DNA of 64,000 bases from Tractidigestivibacter sp050946515 (GTDB lineage: Bacteria > Actinomycetota > Coriobacteriia > Coriobacteriales > Atopobiaceae). Below, piece after piece: positions 1 through 9,050 of the stretch (position 1 is its first letter; each line of letters opens with the position of its first letter). Below the pieces are notes generated by a model, which saw only the letters and a list, made by a program, of their open reading frames with translations, was not told the DNA's origin and did no database searches. The stretch spans positions 178,065 to 242,064 of the forward strand of contig NZ_JBMNUX010000002.1 of NCBI RefSeq assembly GCF_050946515.1. Direction: 5' to 3'. The translations under genes were made by a program, and so were the position numbers.

Positions 1-1230
1 GACGCGCCGACGGCCGTTGCGGACGGCGCGAAGGGCGGCCTCGTTGATGATGTTGGCGAGGTCGGCGCCCGAGGCGCCAGGAGTCGAGCGGGCGATGACG
101 CCGAGGTCGATGCCCGGCTCCATCTTGACGTCGTTGGCGTGAATCTTGAGGATTGCCTCGCGGCCGGCGAGGTCGGGGAGCTCGACAGGGATTCGGCGGT
201 CGAAGCGGCCGGGACGGAGAAGCGCCGGGTCAAGCGTCTCGGGGCGGTTGGTCGCAGCGAGGACGACGATGCCCTTGTGGTTGTCAAAGCCGTCCATCTC
301 GGCAAGCAGCTGGTTCAGGGTCTGCTCGCGCTCGTCGTTGGAGTTGATGGACATGTCGCGCTTCTTGCCGACGGCATCGATCTCGTCGATGAACACGATG
401 CAGGGAGCCTTCTCGTTGGCCTGCTTGAAGAGGTCGCGAACCTTGGCAGCGCCTCGGCCGACGAACATCTCCACGAACTCGGAGCCGGAGATCTGGAAGA
501 ACGGGACGCCAGCCTCGCCTGCAACGGCCTTGGCCATGAGGGTCTTGCCCGTGCCCGGAGGGCCGACGAGCAGCGCGCCGCGCGGGCAGCGAGCGCCTAT
601 CTCGGTGTACTTCTCGGGGTGCTTGAGGAAGGAGACGATCTCTTGCAGCGACTCCTTGGCCTCGTCCTGGCCAGCAACGTCCTTGAAGGTTACGCCGGTC
701 TCCTCGCCCTTGACCTCCTTGGCGTTGGACTTCCCAAGCCCGCCGCTGCCAAAGCCGCCAAAGCCGCCCCCGCCGAAGTTCATGGACGGCTCGTCGCCCA
801 TCTGCTTCTTCATCTGGCGGTTGACCCACCAGCCAAGCAGGAACAGAAGCAGAAGCGGCAGGCCGTAGGAGATCAGCATGTAGACCCACAGGTTGCCAGA
901 GGTGTCGGGGATGGACGCCGTCATCTCGACGTCGTTCTCGCGCAGCGTCTCGACGAGGCTGTCGTCGTTGGGCCACTCGTTCGTCTCGTAGATCTTGGCG
1001 TCAGACCCCTCGCCTTCGACGAACTGAATCTTGCTCTCGCTGGTATCAAGCGTCACGGAGTCAACCTTGCCCGCCTCGACGTCGTCGAGGAACTGCGAGT
1101 AGCTGACTTCAGTGATCTGAGTGCTCACGAGGCTTGGATAGAGCGTCTGGCTCACCGCAAGGTACACGATGATTGCTATGAGCACGTAAATCAACATCGA
1201 TCTACGTCTCTTGTTGTCATCCATATCCAT
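1..1230 (-). CDS. ftsH: ATP-dependent zinc metalloprotease FtsH (C-terminal part cut off by window edge)
   Basis: Membrane-bound AAA+ protease that unfolds and degrades misassembled membrane proteins and some short-lived cytosolic proteins. 410 codons are present. Residues 12-30 form a first membrane segment, about 31-112 an extracytoplasmic domain, and 114-136 a second membrane segment, followed by a glycine-rich linker (151-166). The AAA domain shows Walker A GPPGTGKT (223-230), Walker B IVFIDEID (278-285), the pore-region GRGAAKVRDLF (258-268) and the second region of homology around ATNRPETLDPALLRPGRFDR (327-346). The HEXGH protease domain lies beyond the window edge. The start is ATG at 1230 with CGGAGGGAC upstream. 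It stands as its own unit, 106 bases downstream of the end of fbp on the same strand. Confidence 0.96.
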   Translation of the reverse strand, partial: MDMDDNKRRRSMLIYVLIAIIVYLAVSQTLYPSLVSTQITEVSYSQFLDDVEAGKVDSVTLDTSESKIQFVEGEGSDAKIYETNEWPNDDSLVETLRENDVEMTASIPDTSGNLWVYMLISYGLPLLLLFLLGWWVNRQMKKQMGDEPSMNFGGGGFGGFGSGGLGKSNAKEVKGEETGVTFKDVAGQDEAKESLQEIVSFLKHPEKYTEIGARCPRGALLVGPPGTGKTLMAKAVAGEAGVPFFQISGSEFVEMFVGRGAAKVRDLFKQANEKAPCIVFIDEIDAVGKKRDMSINSNDEREQTLNQLLAEMDGFDNHKGIVVLAATNRPETLDPALLRPGRFDRRIPVELPDLAGREAILKIHANDVKMEPGIDLGVIARSTPGASGADLANIINEAALRAVRNGRRRV

Positions 1231-1336
1231 AGATGGTCCCTCCGTTTGGGGTGCCTAAAAATCTAGGACTAACGTACCCCATTGTGGTGGAATTAACATC
1301 TTCATTGCTTATACAGAAACACAGTAAGCTGATCGA

Positions 1337-3241
1337 TTATTTTTTGCTGGCGCGTTCGGGGAGCTCGCCGGTGCGATAGGCGTCGAGAAGGGCGCGCAGG
1401 TCCGAGAGCTGCGCGCGGATCTGCTTGCCCGTGTCCGTGTCGTTTATCGTGAGCGGGGTCACCCTCACCTCAAAGCGGTCGTCGTCGCTCGTGATGTCGG
1501 CGTTCAGGTCTAGGACGTCCTCGATGGAGCCAAACGGGCGGTGAGCCTTGATGCGCATGCCTCGCGGGTCCGAGATCAGCGTGTAGCCGGCGATGCCGGT
1601 GGTCTTGCGATACGCCTGGCAGAACCCGCCGTCGATCACGATGAGCTTGCCCCCGCTCTTGAGCGGGCTCTCCCCCTCTGAGGCATGCACGGGCGTGTGG
1701 CCGTTGATGATGTGGCCACGCTCGGGGTCAAGTCCAAACTCCACCAAGATGCGCTTGCAGACCTCGGGATCCTCGATCAGGCCGAAGTAGGGATCGCGCG
1801 GCTCGACCCAGGTTGACTTGTCTTCAAGGTAGGTGCGCTCGAAGGTCTTGACCGTGCGGCCAGAGAGGGGCGAGAAGCGCCCGCACCACAGGTACCACAT
1901 CCAGTCAAGCGACATCTGGTCGTGCTCGTGCCAGGCGCGGCGGGCCAAGCGGTCGGCGTAGTCGTAGTAGTTCTTTCCAGACAACAGCTTGTCCTGGTGG
2001 CGGACGGTCCTGAAGGTGCCGTCCTCGTTCATGGGCATGCAGGCGTGAAAGAGAAGGTTTCCGTTGGAGACCAGATACGTCGAGCCCTTCTCGTAGAGGA
2101 ACCCGATGTGGGAGCGGAACTTCTGCGAGGAGCGCACAGACTGCATGAGGCCGTTCATGATCTGGCGCTCTTCGTCGCTGAGGGCATAGGGGTCAGACGC
2201 GTCGAGCGTCGGGAATTCGCTCGTGCGCATCTTGTAGTCCTTCTCGCCGATGCGCACCGTGCCTCGCGAGGCGTCCACCTTGTCAAGAAGGAGCCTGTCT
2301 TCCATGTGCCAGTTGGGATGGCGCATGATGACCTGCCCCTCAAGCTTGAAGAGGATGACCGAGATGGCCTTCTCCAGCGGCGTCATGCCATCTTGCTGGA
2401 CGTAGGTGGACTCGGCAAAAAGAGCCAGCTCGCGGAGGCTCACGCCATAGGCGCTCTCGAGGATGTTCAGGCTGTCGTAGTGGATGTTGTTGCGGATGAC
2501 GGCCGCAAGGCAGGCCTCTGAGCCGGCGGCGGCGCCCATCCAGACGATGTCGTGGTTGCCCCATTGCAGGTCAAGCGAGTGGTACTCCATCAGCCGGTCG
2601 ATGATCCTGTCCGCGTGGGGGCCACGGTCAAAGATGTCGCCGACGAAATGCAGGTGATCGACGGCCAGGCGCTTGATGAGCGACGCGAGCGAGCAGATGA
2701 AGTCGTCGGCGGAGCCAGTGTCGATGATGGTGTCGACGATCCGGCGGTGGTATGCCAGGCGCTCCTCGCGCTCGTCGGGCGAGATGTGCAGGAGCTCGTC
2801 AATGATGTAGGCGTATGCGACAGGCATCGCCTTGCGCACCTTGGAGCGGGTGTAGGAGTCAGAGAGCCGCCGCGCCAGGCGCACGAGGCGCATGAGCGTT
2901 ATGGCATACCATTCCTCGGTGGCAACGCCCTGCTGGTGGAGGCGGCGGAGCTTTGCCTCTGGATAGTAGATCAGCGTGCAGAGGTCGGCCTTCTCCTCGC
3001 TCGTGAGCTCCATGCTGAAGACGTCGTCGACGCGCTCGCGAATGACGCCGGAGCAGTTGTTCAGGATGTGCTCGAACGCCTCGTACTCGCCATGGACGTC
3101 CGAGACAAAGTGCTCAGTTCCCTTCGGCAAATTGAGAATTGCCTCGAGATTGATGATTTCTGTATAGGCCGACTGCATCGTCGGGAACTTCTCGGAAAGA
3201 AGCTCGAGGTACTTGCGGTCGGTTGGGTCAAGTTGCTGCAT
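1337..3241 (-). CDS. fbp: Fructose-1,6-bisphosphatase, class III
   Basis: Hydrolyses fructose 1,6-bisphosphate to fructose 6-phosphate in gluconeogenesis. This is the large (about 640 residue) calcineurin-like metallophosphatase type found in Bacillus and many anaerobes, unrelated to the classical enzyme. Visible metal-site motifs in order are FVSDVHGEYEAFEHIL near the N-terminus, GDIFDRGPHAD, WGNHDIVWMGAAAG and INGHTPVHASEGE. The reading frame is open up to 3277, but the AAGGAGG ribosome binding site lies inside that extension and sits 11 bases before the ATG at 3241 (MQQLDPTDRKYL), so 634 residues is the better product. It is monocistronic, with GNAT gene upstream and ftsH downstream on the same strand. 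Together with pfkA at 52964 it gives the cell both directions of this glycolytic step. Confidence 0.95.
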   Translation of the reverse strand: MQQLDPTDRKYLELLSEKFPTMQSAYTEIINLEAILNLPKGTEHFVSDVHGEYEAFEHILNNCSGVIRERVDDVFSMELTSEEKADLCTLIYYPEAKLRRLHQQGVATEEWYAITLMRLVRLARRLSDSYTRSKVRKAMPVAYAYIIDELLHISPDEREERLAYHRRIVDTIIDTGSADDFICSLASLIKRLAVDHLHFVGDIFDRGPHADRIIDRLMEYHSLDLQWGNHDIVWMGAAAGSEACLAAVIRNNIHYDSLNILESAYGVSLRELALFAESTYVQQDGMTPLEKAISVILFKLEGQVIMRHPNWHMEDRLLLDKVDASRGTVRIGEKDYKMRTSEFPTLDASDPYALSDEERQIMNGLMQSVRSSQKFRSHIGFLYEKGSTYLVSNGNLLFHACMPMNEDGTFRTVRHQDKLLSGKNYYDYADRLARRAWHEHDQMSLDWMWYLWCGRFSPLSGRTVKTFERTYLEDKSTWVEPRDPYFGLIEDPEVCKRILVEFGLDPERGHIINGHTPVHASEGESPLKSGGKLIVIDGGFCQAYRKTTGIAGYTLISDPRGMRIKAHRPFGSIEDVLDLNADITSDDDRFEVRVTPLTINDTDTGKQIRAQLSDLRALLDAYRTGELPERASKK

Positions 3242-3368
3242 CGCGGGGATGCCCTCCTTAGGTGCCAAAAGAGACAAGGCAGTTTAGTATGCATCCCCCT
3301 CGCATCGGAGCGCTCTCTCCATTCGGCGAGGAGACCATCTCGCCATACAAATGGCACCTCGCCCCGCC

Positions 3369-4496
3369 TTATGAGCGCGATGCGCCAGCCAAGATGGAAG
3401 AGACGATGCCCTTCGTGAGCGCATAGACCCCTGGCATCTTTGACTCGCGCGGTCCCGCAACGTTGAGCGTGATCCCCCTCATGCCAAGGTCTTTCAGCCA
3501 CTTGAGCGCTCGGGCAGCGTCGTCTTGCACGTCTACCCCCTCGAGCACCAGCACGGGGCGCCTGAAGCGACGGGCGAAGAAGACCGTCATCTCCGTCCCG
3601 CTCTTTGGCTCAAGGCCGCCAGGCGAGACGATCAAGGTCGCGTGGCTGTCGCGCACGTTCCAAGCCGTGCGCTCCACGTACCCATCGGTCTTGCCCTCCT
3701 TGAGCTCGGGGTACAGCGTTAGGAGGCCGGGGGGCTCCGGCAGGTCTTCGGCAAGCCCTCCCGGCGGGCACCAGCCGCAGATGGGAACGCCGGCGGCGCG
3801 CGCGGCATCAAGGCCTCCCCTGTCAGCACCGGTCTGCCCGCCCGAGCGAACCTGGGATACGAGCGGCATTCCGTTGATCACGCGAATGGCCTCCGCCTGC
3901 TGCTGCGCGATGGTGCCGGAGTCGGTGGGGTCCGCGGAAAGGGCGAGCTCCCATTCCGCACGGGTGAGGCGCGTGACGTTCTCGGCGTGCTCGACGCCAA
4001 GGCTGTCGACGACGGAGGGGACGGTGTGGTGAGGCTTCATTCCCGCCTTCTCCTGGACGCGGCGGCTGCGCTCGTTTCCCCGGTAGTAGCCTGCCCAGAC
4101 GGCGTTCAAGCCCAGCTCCATGAAGGCGTGACGGATGATGGCAGAGACCGCTTCGGTCATGTAGCCATCGTTCCAATAGGGCTCGGAGATCCAGTAGCCA
4201 ATCTCGGCCTCGTCGTCGGGAAGCCCCAGCTTAGAGGAGGATCCGATTGAAAGGGCGATGGCGCCCACGGGCTCGCTGGGGCCGTTCGCGGACTTGATCG
4301 TGATGGCGTAGCACTCAGGCACCATGAGCACCTCATGGAGCGCCTTCTTGCTCTCCTCGAGCGACGAGTGGGCCTTCCAGCCAGCAGCCGGCCCTACGTC
4401 AGGGTTCTTTGCATGGCGATAGAGCGCCTGGGCGTCGTCCTCGCGCCAGGGCCGAAGGACAAGGCGGGCGGTGCGTATGGGGTGCGAGCAGGGCAT
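3369..4496 (-). CDS. GNAT acetyltransferase fused to a MoCo-carrier-like (YpsA/LOG-fold) domain
   Basis: A single uninterrupted frame of 375 residues with two domains. Residues 1-185 look like a RimJ/RimL-type N-acetyltransferase: it opens with RTARLVLRPWREDDAQALY, contains IGYWISEPYWNDGYMTEA and GYYRGNERSRRVQEKAGM (acetyl-CoA loop and helix). Residues about 215-375 match the 'putative molybdenum carrier' family (PF12694): SGGQTGADRGGLDAA, GGWCPPGG-like segment, WNVRDSHATLIVS and ENPGE-like tail ALKWLKDLGMRGITLNVAGPRES. The linker holds a Gln/Ala-rich stretch. The start is ATG with GAGAGGAGATAC upstream. The substrate of either half is unknown. It lies between AarF and fbp with no obvious operon partner. 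Despite its family name, the second domain has no proven role in molybdenum handling here; no other molybdenum gene is in the window. Confidence 0.85.
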   Translation of the reverse strand: MPCSHPIRTARLVLRPWREDDAQALYRHAKNPDVGPAAGWKAHSSLEESKKALHEVLMVPECYAITIKSANGPSEPVGAIALSIGSSSKLGLPDDEAEIGYWISEPYWNDGYMTEAVSAIIRHAFMELGLNAVWAGYYRGNERSRRVQEKAGMKPHHTVPSVVDSLGVEHAENVTRLTRAEWELALSADPTDSGTIAQQQAEAIRVINGMPLVSQVRSGGQTGADRGGLDAARAAGVPICGWCPPGGLAEDLPEPPGLLTLYPELKEGKTDGYVERTAWNVRDSHATLIVSPGGLEPKSGTEMTVFFARRFRRPVLVLEGVDVQDDAARALKWLKDLGMRGITLNVAGPRESKMPGVYALTKGIVSSILAGASRS

Positions 4497-4599
4497 GTAT
4501 CTCCTCTCGGGGAACGGGGCAGCCGAAATCTTGTGCTCGGGCGCAAGGGTTGGGCGAGAAGGGCCGCCTGCTGCGACGGCAGGCGCTGCCTCTTAGGCG

Positions 4600-6366
4600 C
4601 TACTTCTTCCTGCGCCGATGACGGCTGTCTTTGATGATGTCATAGGCCACCCACACGCCCAGCACGAACGCCACGAGATACCCCACAAACCCAATCACGG
4701 GGATGCCAAATATGACAGGCTGGATGCGAGCGTAATAGACGACGGACGAGCCGATGAACAGGCCAGCGATGATGACGCTCATGGTGAGGCGGTCGGCAAT
4801 GTGGGCCATGTCGTCCAGCGGGTCCTCGGTGCCTGCTATGTCCAGGTTCATGCGAAGCTGACCTCGAGTGAGCATCTTCATGGCGAGGTCTGCCTGCGAA
4901 GCGGCGCCCAGAAGGCCATGCGTCGCGTTTGTGCCCTCACGGCCTAGCCTCTTGAGCTCGCCTTTTGCAAAGGTGACGGGGTCAGAATGCGCCTTCATGT
5001 GCGAGCGGATGATCTCGATGATAGAGACGCCCGGCAAGAACTCGTCCACGACGCCCTCGAGCGTCACCAAGGCGCGCGCGAGCATGGTTACCGTGCCCGG
5101 AAGCTCGATGCCGTTCTTTCTCGCCATCGAGATAAGCGAGTTCACAAAGGCGCCGATGTTGAGGTCGGAGAGGTCTGACTCGCCGTAGTCGGCAACGATG
5201 AGGTCGAGGTCGTCCAGCAGGTGCGCATAGTCGACCTTGGAGGTGTCCGAGATCGAAAAGCGCATGAGGCCCTCGGCGAGACCAGCGGTGTTTTGCATGG
5301 CCACGGCCTCGACCATGTCCGACATTGCCTTCCTGTCATGGGACGAGAGGCGTCCCATGATGCCAAGGTCGATGTAGACGATCTTTCCTCCGCGAATGAT
5401 GAGGTTTCCTGGATGAGGGTCTGCGTGGAAGAAGCCGTCGTCAAGCATCTGCGAGGTGTAGTTGTCGACGAGCTTGGTCCCGATCTCCTCGAGGTCGTAG
5501 CCCTCCGCAACGAGCTGCGCGGTCTTGTCGATGGGGATGCCCTCGATGTAGTCCATCACCACGACATGCCTTGTGCAGAGCTTTGGATAGGGCTTGGGGC
5601 AGTCGATGAACTTGCAGTCGGCGTTGTTTCGGCGGAACTCCTCAAGGTTTCTGGCCTCGACGAGGAAGTCGGTCTCTTCTCTGAACGACTGCCAGAGCTC
5701 GTCGATCACGGACTGGAGGTCGAGAAACTGGGTGTCGCCAACGTAGCGGTCCATATGACGCACGAGCGAGCGCATGATCGAGATGTCCTGCGCCATAGTC
5801 TCCTGCACGTGAGGGCGTTGCACCTTTATGGCGACCATCTCGCCGGTGATGAGGCGGGCCTTGTGAACCTGCGCCACCGAGGCGGAGCCCAGAGGAACGT
5901 CGTCGATTGCGTCGAAGATGTCTTCGATGGGGGTGTCATACTCTGCGCGCAGGGCGGACAGCACCGTCTCGCGGTCCATGGGTTCGACGTCCGTGCGCAG
6001 CTTGGTGAGCTCGCGGCAGAAGCTCTCTGGCAGAATCTCCGAGCGCATAGAGAGGATCTGGCCCGCCTTGACGAAAGTGGGTCCCAGCTCCTCAAGCATC
6101 TTGCGGAGGCTCTTGGGCGTAAGTCCGTGGAAGATGTCATAGCGACGAACGATGCCCAGAATCTCTCTCACGCGAGCCAGGCGGCTCTTGTTTGAGATCT
6201 CATAGCCGTCGGGCGTCTTGGCGCGGCCGCCAAACAGCCCAATCGTCTGGGTATCGTCCTCAAGGCCACCGGAGCTCACGCTTTTGTACCAAGCATCAAG
6301 GAGCTCGTCCCCCGACTGCGACGAGCTCCCCTTGCCTGTCTTGTCTTGCTGCGCGTCCGTGGGCAC
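4600..6366 (-). CDS. AarF/UbiB-family atypical kinase, membrane anchored
   Basis: Member of the ABC1/AarF/UbiB atypical protein-kinase-like family (588 residues). Diagnostic motifs are KAGQILSMR (KxGQ motif), PLGSASVAQVHKA (nucleotide loop), VAIKVQRP (catalytic Lys), HADPHPGN (catalytic loop) and IDLGIMG (DFG equivalent). Two hydrophobic segments near the C-terminus (around residues 525-575) end in a Lys/Arg-rich tail, so the kinase domain should be held at the membrane. In proteobacteria such proteins support ubiquinone synthesis; an anaerobic actinobacterium probably lacks ubiquinone, so the role is open (quinone or lipid handling is possible). The start is a GTG with AAGGAGTAG upstream, only 6 bases after the phasin-like gene, so the two are co-transcribed. 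Confidence 0.93.
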   Translation of the reverse strand: MPTDAQQDKTGKGSSSQSGDELLDAWYKSVSSGGLEDDTQTIGLFGGRAKTPDGYEISNKSRLARVREILGIVRRYDIFHGLTPKSLRKMLEELGPTFVKAGQILSMRSEILPESFCRELTKLRTDVEPMDRETVLSALRAEYDTPIEDIFDAIDDVPLGSASVAQVHKARLITGEMVAIKVQRPHVQETMAQDISIMRSLVRHMDRYVGDTQFLDLQSVIDELWQSFREETDFLVEARNLEEFRRNNADCKFIDCPKPYPKLCTRHVVVMDYIEGIPIDKTAQLVAEGYDLEEIGTKLVDNYTSQMLDDGFFHADPHPGNLIIRGGKIVYIDLGIMGRLSSHDRKAMSDMVEAVAMQNTAGLAEGLMRFSISDTSKVDYAHLLDDLDLIVADYGESDLSDLNIGAFVNSLISMARKNGIELPGTVTMLARALVTLEGVVDEFLPGVSIIEIIRSHMKAHSDPVTFAKGELKRLGREGTNATHGLLGAASQADLAMKMLTRGQLRMNLDIAGTEDPLDDMAHIADRLTMSVIIAGLFIGSSVVYYARIQPVIFGIPVIGFVGYLVAFVLGVWVAYDIIKDSRHRRRKK

Positions 6367-6372
6367 GAAAAG

Positions 6373-6711
6373 CTACTCCTTGTTGTCCGCGTCCTCGACA
6401 GAGTCGGGCTCGACGGCCTGCGCGTTGATGTCAGCTGCCATGTCGGCAACCTTCTTGGCATATTCCGCGCGCTCCTCTGGGGTCATGGACTCCATGCGGG
6501 CGCGAAGCGCTGCGTCGTTGGAATCGGAGACGGTCTCGCGGGCCTTGCGCTTAAGCTCCTCGTTGATGGCCTTGCCCTGCTCAACGGTCAGCTCGCCCTT
6601 CTTTACGAAGTCGTCGATGACCTGCTGAGACTTCTCGGACACCGTAGCCACGGCTCCGACGCTTGCCAAAAATGCCTTGCGGAAGCCGTCGCCAAGATCA
6701 AAGTCAGACAT
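6373..6711 (-). CDS. Phasin-like small helical protein
   Basis: 112-residue, highly charged, helical protein. FRKAFLASVGAVATVSEKSQ followed by VIDDFVKKGELTVEQGKAINEELKRKAR resembles the PhaI/PhaF-type phasin domain (granule-associated proteins). No polyhydroxyalkanoate synthase is in the window, so storage-granule function is not implied. The short hydrophobic stretch at residues 13-22 followed by amphipathic helices suggests binding to a lipid or membrane surface. It has a strong ribosome binding site (AAAGGAGTTGCA before ATG) and is first in a two-gene unit with the AarF kinase, which begins 6 bases after its stop. A shared function, such as scaffolding the kinase at a membrane, is inference from this linkage only. 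Confidence 0.75.
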   Translation of the reverse strand: MSDFDLGDGFRKAFLASVGAVATVSEKSQQVIDDFVKKGELTVEQGKAINEELKRKARETVSDSNDAALRARMESMTPEERAEYAKKVADMAADINAQAVEPDSVEDADNKE

Positions 6712-6891
6712 TGCAACTCCTTTCGGAAGCGTGAACGGCGAACCCGACCACGCGCGTACCTATGCATCATTTTTACCCCTCATCGCGAGGGAGATTGCGC
6801 GCGATGGCCGACAAGTTTGGAACTTGGGCCGTGAGCGGCAAGAATTTGTGAAGACGGACGACCGCTGGATGCACGCGGATAGCCGACCGGG

Positions 6892-7611
6892 CTAGCCAAG
6901 CAGAATCCGGCCGAGCCCCTCGGTCGTCTCGGCGATGGCGCAGGCGCCCGCGCCCACAAGCTCTTCGACCTCGCAGGTCTTCCCATAGTGAACGCCTACG
7001 CAAGGCACGTCGACCTCATGCGCCGCGTCGACGTCAAAGTGGCGGTCCCCCACCATCACGGCATCGTCGGAAGTAAGGCCCATGGCAGAAAGCGTCCGCT
7101 GGATGGCGTCGGCCTTCGTCTCGCGCCCGTCGGTAAGCTTGCCGGACACCACATCGAAATAGCGTCCAAGCCCGTTTTGCGAGATGGAGCGCTCGACCAG
7201 AGCCCGACGCTTTGACGAGGCGATGGCAAGCTTTTTGCCCTGCCCGCGAAGGCTCTGAAGGAGCTCGGGAATTCCTGGAAACGCCGGCCAGCCCTCGGGA
7301 CCAAGCCCCTCGTAAATCTTTCGATAGCGTGCTGTGATCGTGCGGGCATCCTCCTCAGAGACGCCGTAGACCATCGTGAAGGCCTGGGGAAACGGCGGTC
7401 CCACGATGCGGCGCAGGTCTCCGATCTGCTCGTCTGTCATGCCCCAGTCGCGCAGCACGGTGCGTGCGGTTCTGATGATTCCCGGCATCGTGTTCGCAAG
7501 AGTGCCGTCAAAGTCAAAGATCACAAGCGGGGCGCTGCGCACCTGGTCTTGGACGGACTTGTCGAGCCATGTTCCGTCTTTTGGCTGCTCTTCCTGGCAG
7601 TACTTATCCAT
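6892..7611 (-). CDS. HAD-superfamily phosphatase, phosphoglycolate-phosphatase type
   Basis: 239-residue haloacid-dehalogenase hydrolase of the Gph/PpaX type. Motif I is FDFDGTLANTM (Asp nucleophile), motif II is the Ser in LAIASSKRRALVE, and motif III/IV is the Lys in GRETKADAIQ and the acidic pair in DDAVMVGDRHFDVDAAHEV. A helical C1 cap lies between motif I and II. Substrate could be phosphoglycolate, pyrophosphate or another small phosphate ester; sequence alone does not decide. ATG at 7611 is preceded by GAGAGGAGCGCGC. It is transcribed divergently from the DUF1015 gene; 130 bases separate the two starts. Confidence 0.88.
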   Translation of the reverse strand: MDKYCQEEQPKDGTWLDKSVQDQVRSAPLVIFDFDGTLANTMPGIIRTARTVLRDWGMTDEQIGDLRRIVGPPFPQAFTMVYGVSEEDARTITARYRKIYEGLGPEGWPAFPGIPELLQSLRGQGKKLAIASSKRRALVERSISQNGLGRYFDVVSGKLTDGRETKADAIQRTLSAMGLTSDDAVMVGDRHFDVDAAHEVDVPCVGVHYGKTCEVEELVGAGACAIAETTEGLGRILLG

Positions 7612-7741
7612 GCGCGCTCCTCTCTTTTTCCCTTCTGCAAAGTCACCTTGAGGTTACCAAGCCTTAACTCTAGCTGACGTCATGTGCTTGCGGGGTAGAA
7701 TCGTTAAGACTACATCAGACACGACACAAGCAAGGAGAGCC

Positions 7742-9001
7742 ATGCGCACCAAGCCGTTCATCTGCTACAGGCCAGCGCCCGAGAAGGCCGCCGGGTTTGC
7801 TTCGCTTCCTTATGACGTGTACACGCGCGAGTCCGCCGCCAAGGCAGTAGCCGAACGCCCAAAGTCGTTTCTCGCGATTGACCGAGCCGAGACCGCGTTT
7901 GGCCCCGACCAGGACATGCATGCTCCCGAAGTCTACGCGAAGGCCGCCTCGATCCTGAGCGACCGCGTCATGGACGCGACGCTCGTTCGAGACGGAACGC
8001 CCTGCTATTACCTGTATCGCCTTGATGACGGCGCCCACCAGCAGACCGGAATCGTCGCCGCCTGCGCCATTGACGACTACGAGACTGGCGTAATCAAGCG
8101 TCACGAGCTCACACGCCCGGCCGACGAGAAGGACCGCGTGGACCACATCACCGCGACAGGCTGCCAGACCGGTCCCGTGTTTTTGGCCTACCGCGACAAC
8201 GAGGTGCTCTCGACAATCGTCGGCGCGGCGATGGGCTCCACGCCCCTCTATGACTTCACTGACGCGGAGGGCACGCATGAGACGGTCTGGAGAGTTGCTC
8301 GCGAGGCGGCGATTGGCGCTTTGCAAGCAATGCTTGAGCTCGTGCCCAGCGCCTATATAGCTGACGGGCACCACCGCGCCGCCGCGGCGGCAGCCGTGAG
8401 AAAGAACATGATCGCCGAGGGCAAGATTGCCGGAGACGGAACGGCCGAGGCAGACTACGTGCTTGCCGTGCTCTTCCCGGAAAGCCAGCTCAATACGCTC
8501 CCCTACGACCGCGTCGTGAGCGACCTTGGCGGCATGAGCCCAGAGGAATTCCTCTCGGCGATCAAAGACCATGGCTTTGTCGCAGGCGAGCCTTCGAGCG
8601 CGGCGGTACGCCCAAGCGAGCCCGGCCACTTTGGTCTTTACCTTGATGGCGCGTGGCGCGAGCTTTCCTTTGTCGGAAAGTGCGGCGAGAGCGCCGTCTC
8701 CAAGCTTGACGTGTCAATCCTTCAAGAAAACCTCCTCTCGCCAGTCCTCGGCATAGCAGATCCGCGAGAAGATCCTCGCATCGGCTTTGTGGGCGGCCAC
8801 GACGATGCGGCTGACCTCGAGGCCCTTGTCCCCGAGGGCGGGCTTGCCCTTGCCATGCGAGCGACGCCGGTCTCCGACATGATGGCGGTGGCCGACGAAG
8901 GAGGGATTATGCCCCCAAAGTCCACGTGGTTTGAGCCAAAGCTCAGGAGCGGCCTTTTTATTCGACCGATTGGCGTCGCCGCTGAGAAGCAAACGGACTA
9001 A
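7742..9001 (+). CDS. DUF1015-family protein (ParB/Srx-like GHHR motif)
   Basis: 419-residue protein of the DUF1015 family. The N-terminus has FASLPYDVYTRESA (typical PYDV start of the family), then MHAPEVYAKA, YYLYRL, HELTRPADEKDRVDH and the hallmark ADGHHRAAAAAAVRKN, followed by YVLAVLFPESQLNTLPYDRVV. The GHHR signature resembles the nucleotide/phosphate motif of ParB/sulfiredoxin-fold enzymes, some of which phosphorylate serine; an enzymatic role here is inference. In many anaerobes this family sits beside serine-biosynthesis genes, but none is adjacent here. The ATG at 7742 is chosen over an upstream in-frame start because AAGGAG lies 5 bases before it. First gene of a plus-strand group of three. 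Confidence 0.85.
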   Translation: MRTKPFICYRPAPEKAAGFASLPYDVYTRESAAKAVAERPKSFLAIDRAETAFGPDQDMHAPEVYAKAASILSDRVMDATLVRDGTPCYYLYRLDDGAHQQTGIVAACAIDDYETGVIKRHELTRPADEKDRVDHITATGCQTGPVFLAYRDNEVLSTIVGAAMGSTPLYDFTDAEGTHETVWRVAREAAIGALQAMLELVPSAYIADGHHRAAAAAAVRKNMIAEGKIAGDGTAEADYVLAVLFPESQLNTLPYDRVVSDLGGMSPEEFLSAIKDHGFVAGEPSSAAVRPSEPGHFGLYLDGAWRELSFVGKCGESAVSKLDVSILQENLLSPVLGIADPREDPRIGFVGGHDDAADLEALVPEGGLALAMRATPVSDMMAVADEGGIMPPKSTWFEPKLRSGLFIRPIGVAAEKQTD

Positions 9002-9050
9002 GCGGGTATAGGTAGAGCTGTTGAGAAAGATGCCTGGGAGGAGGCGCACG

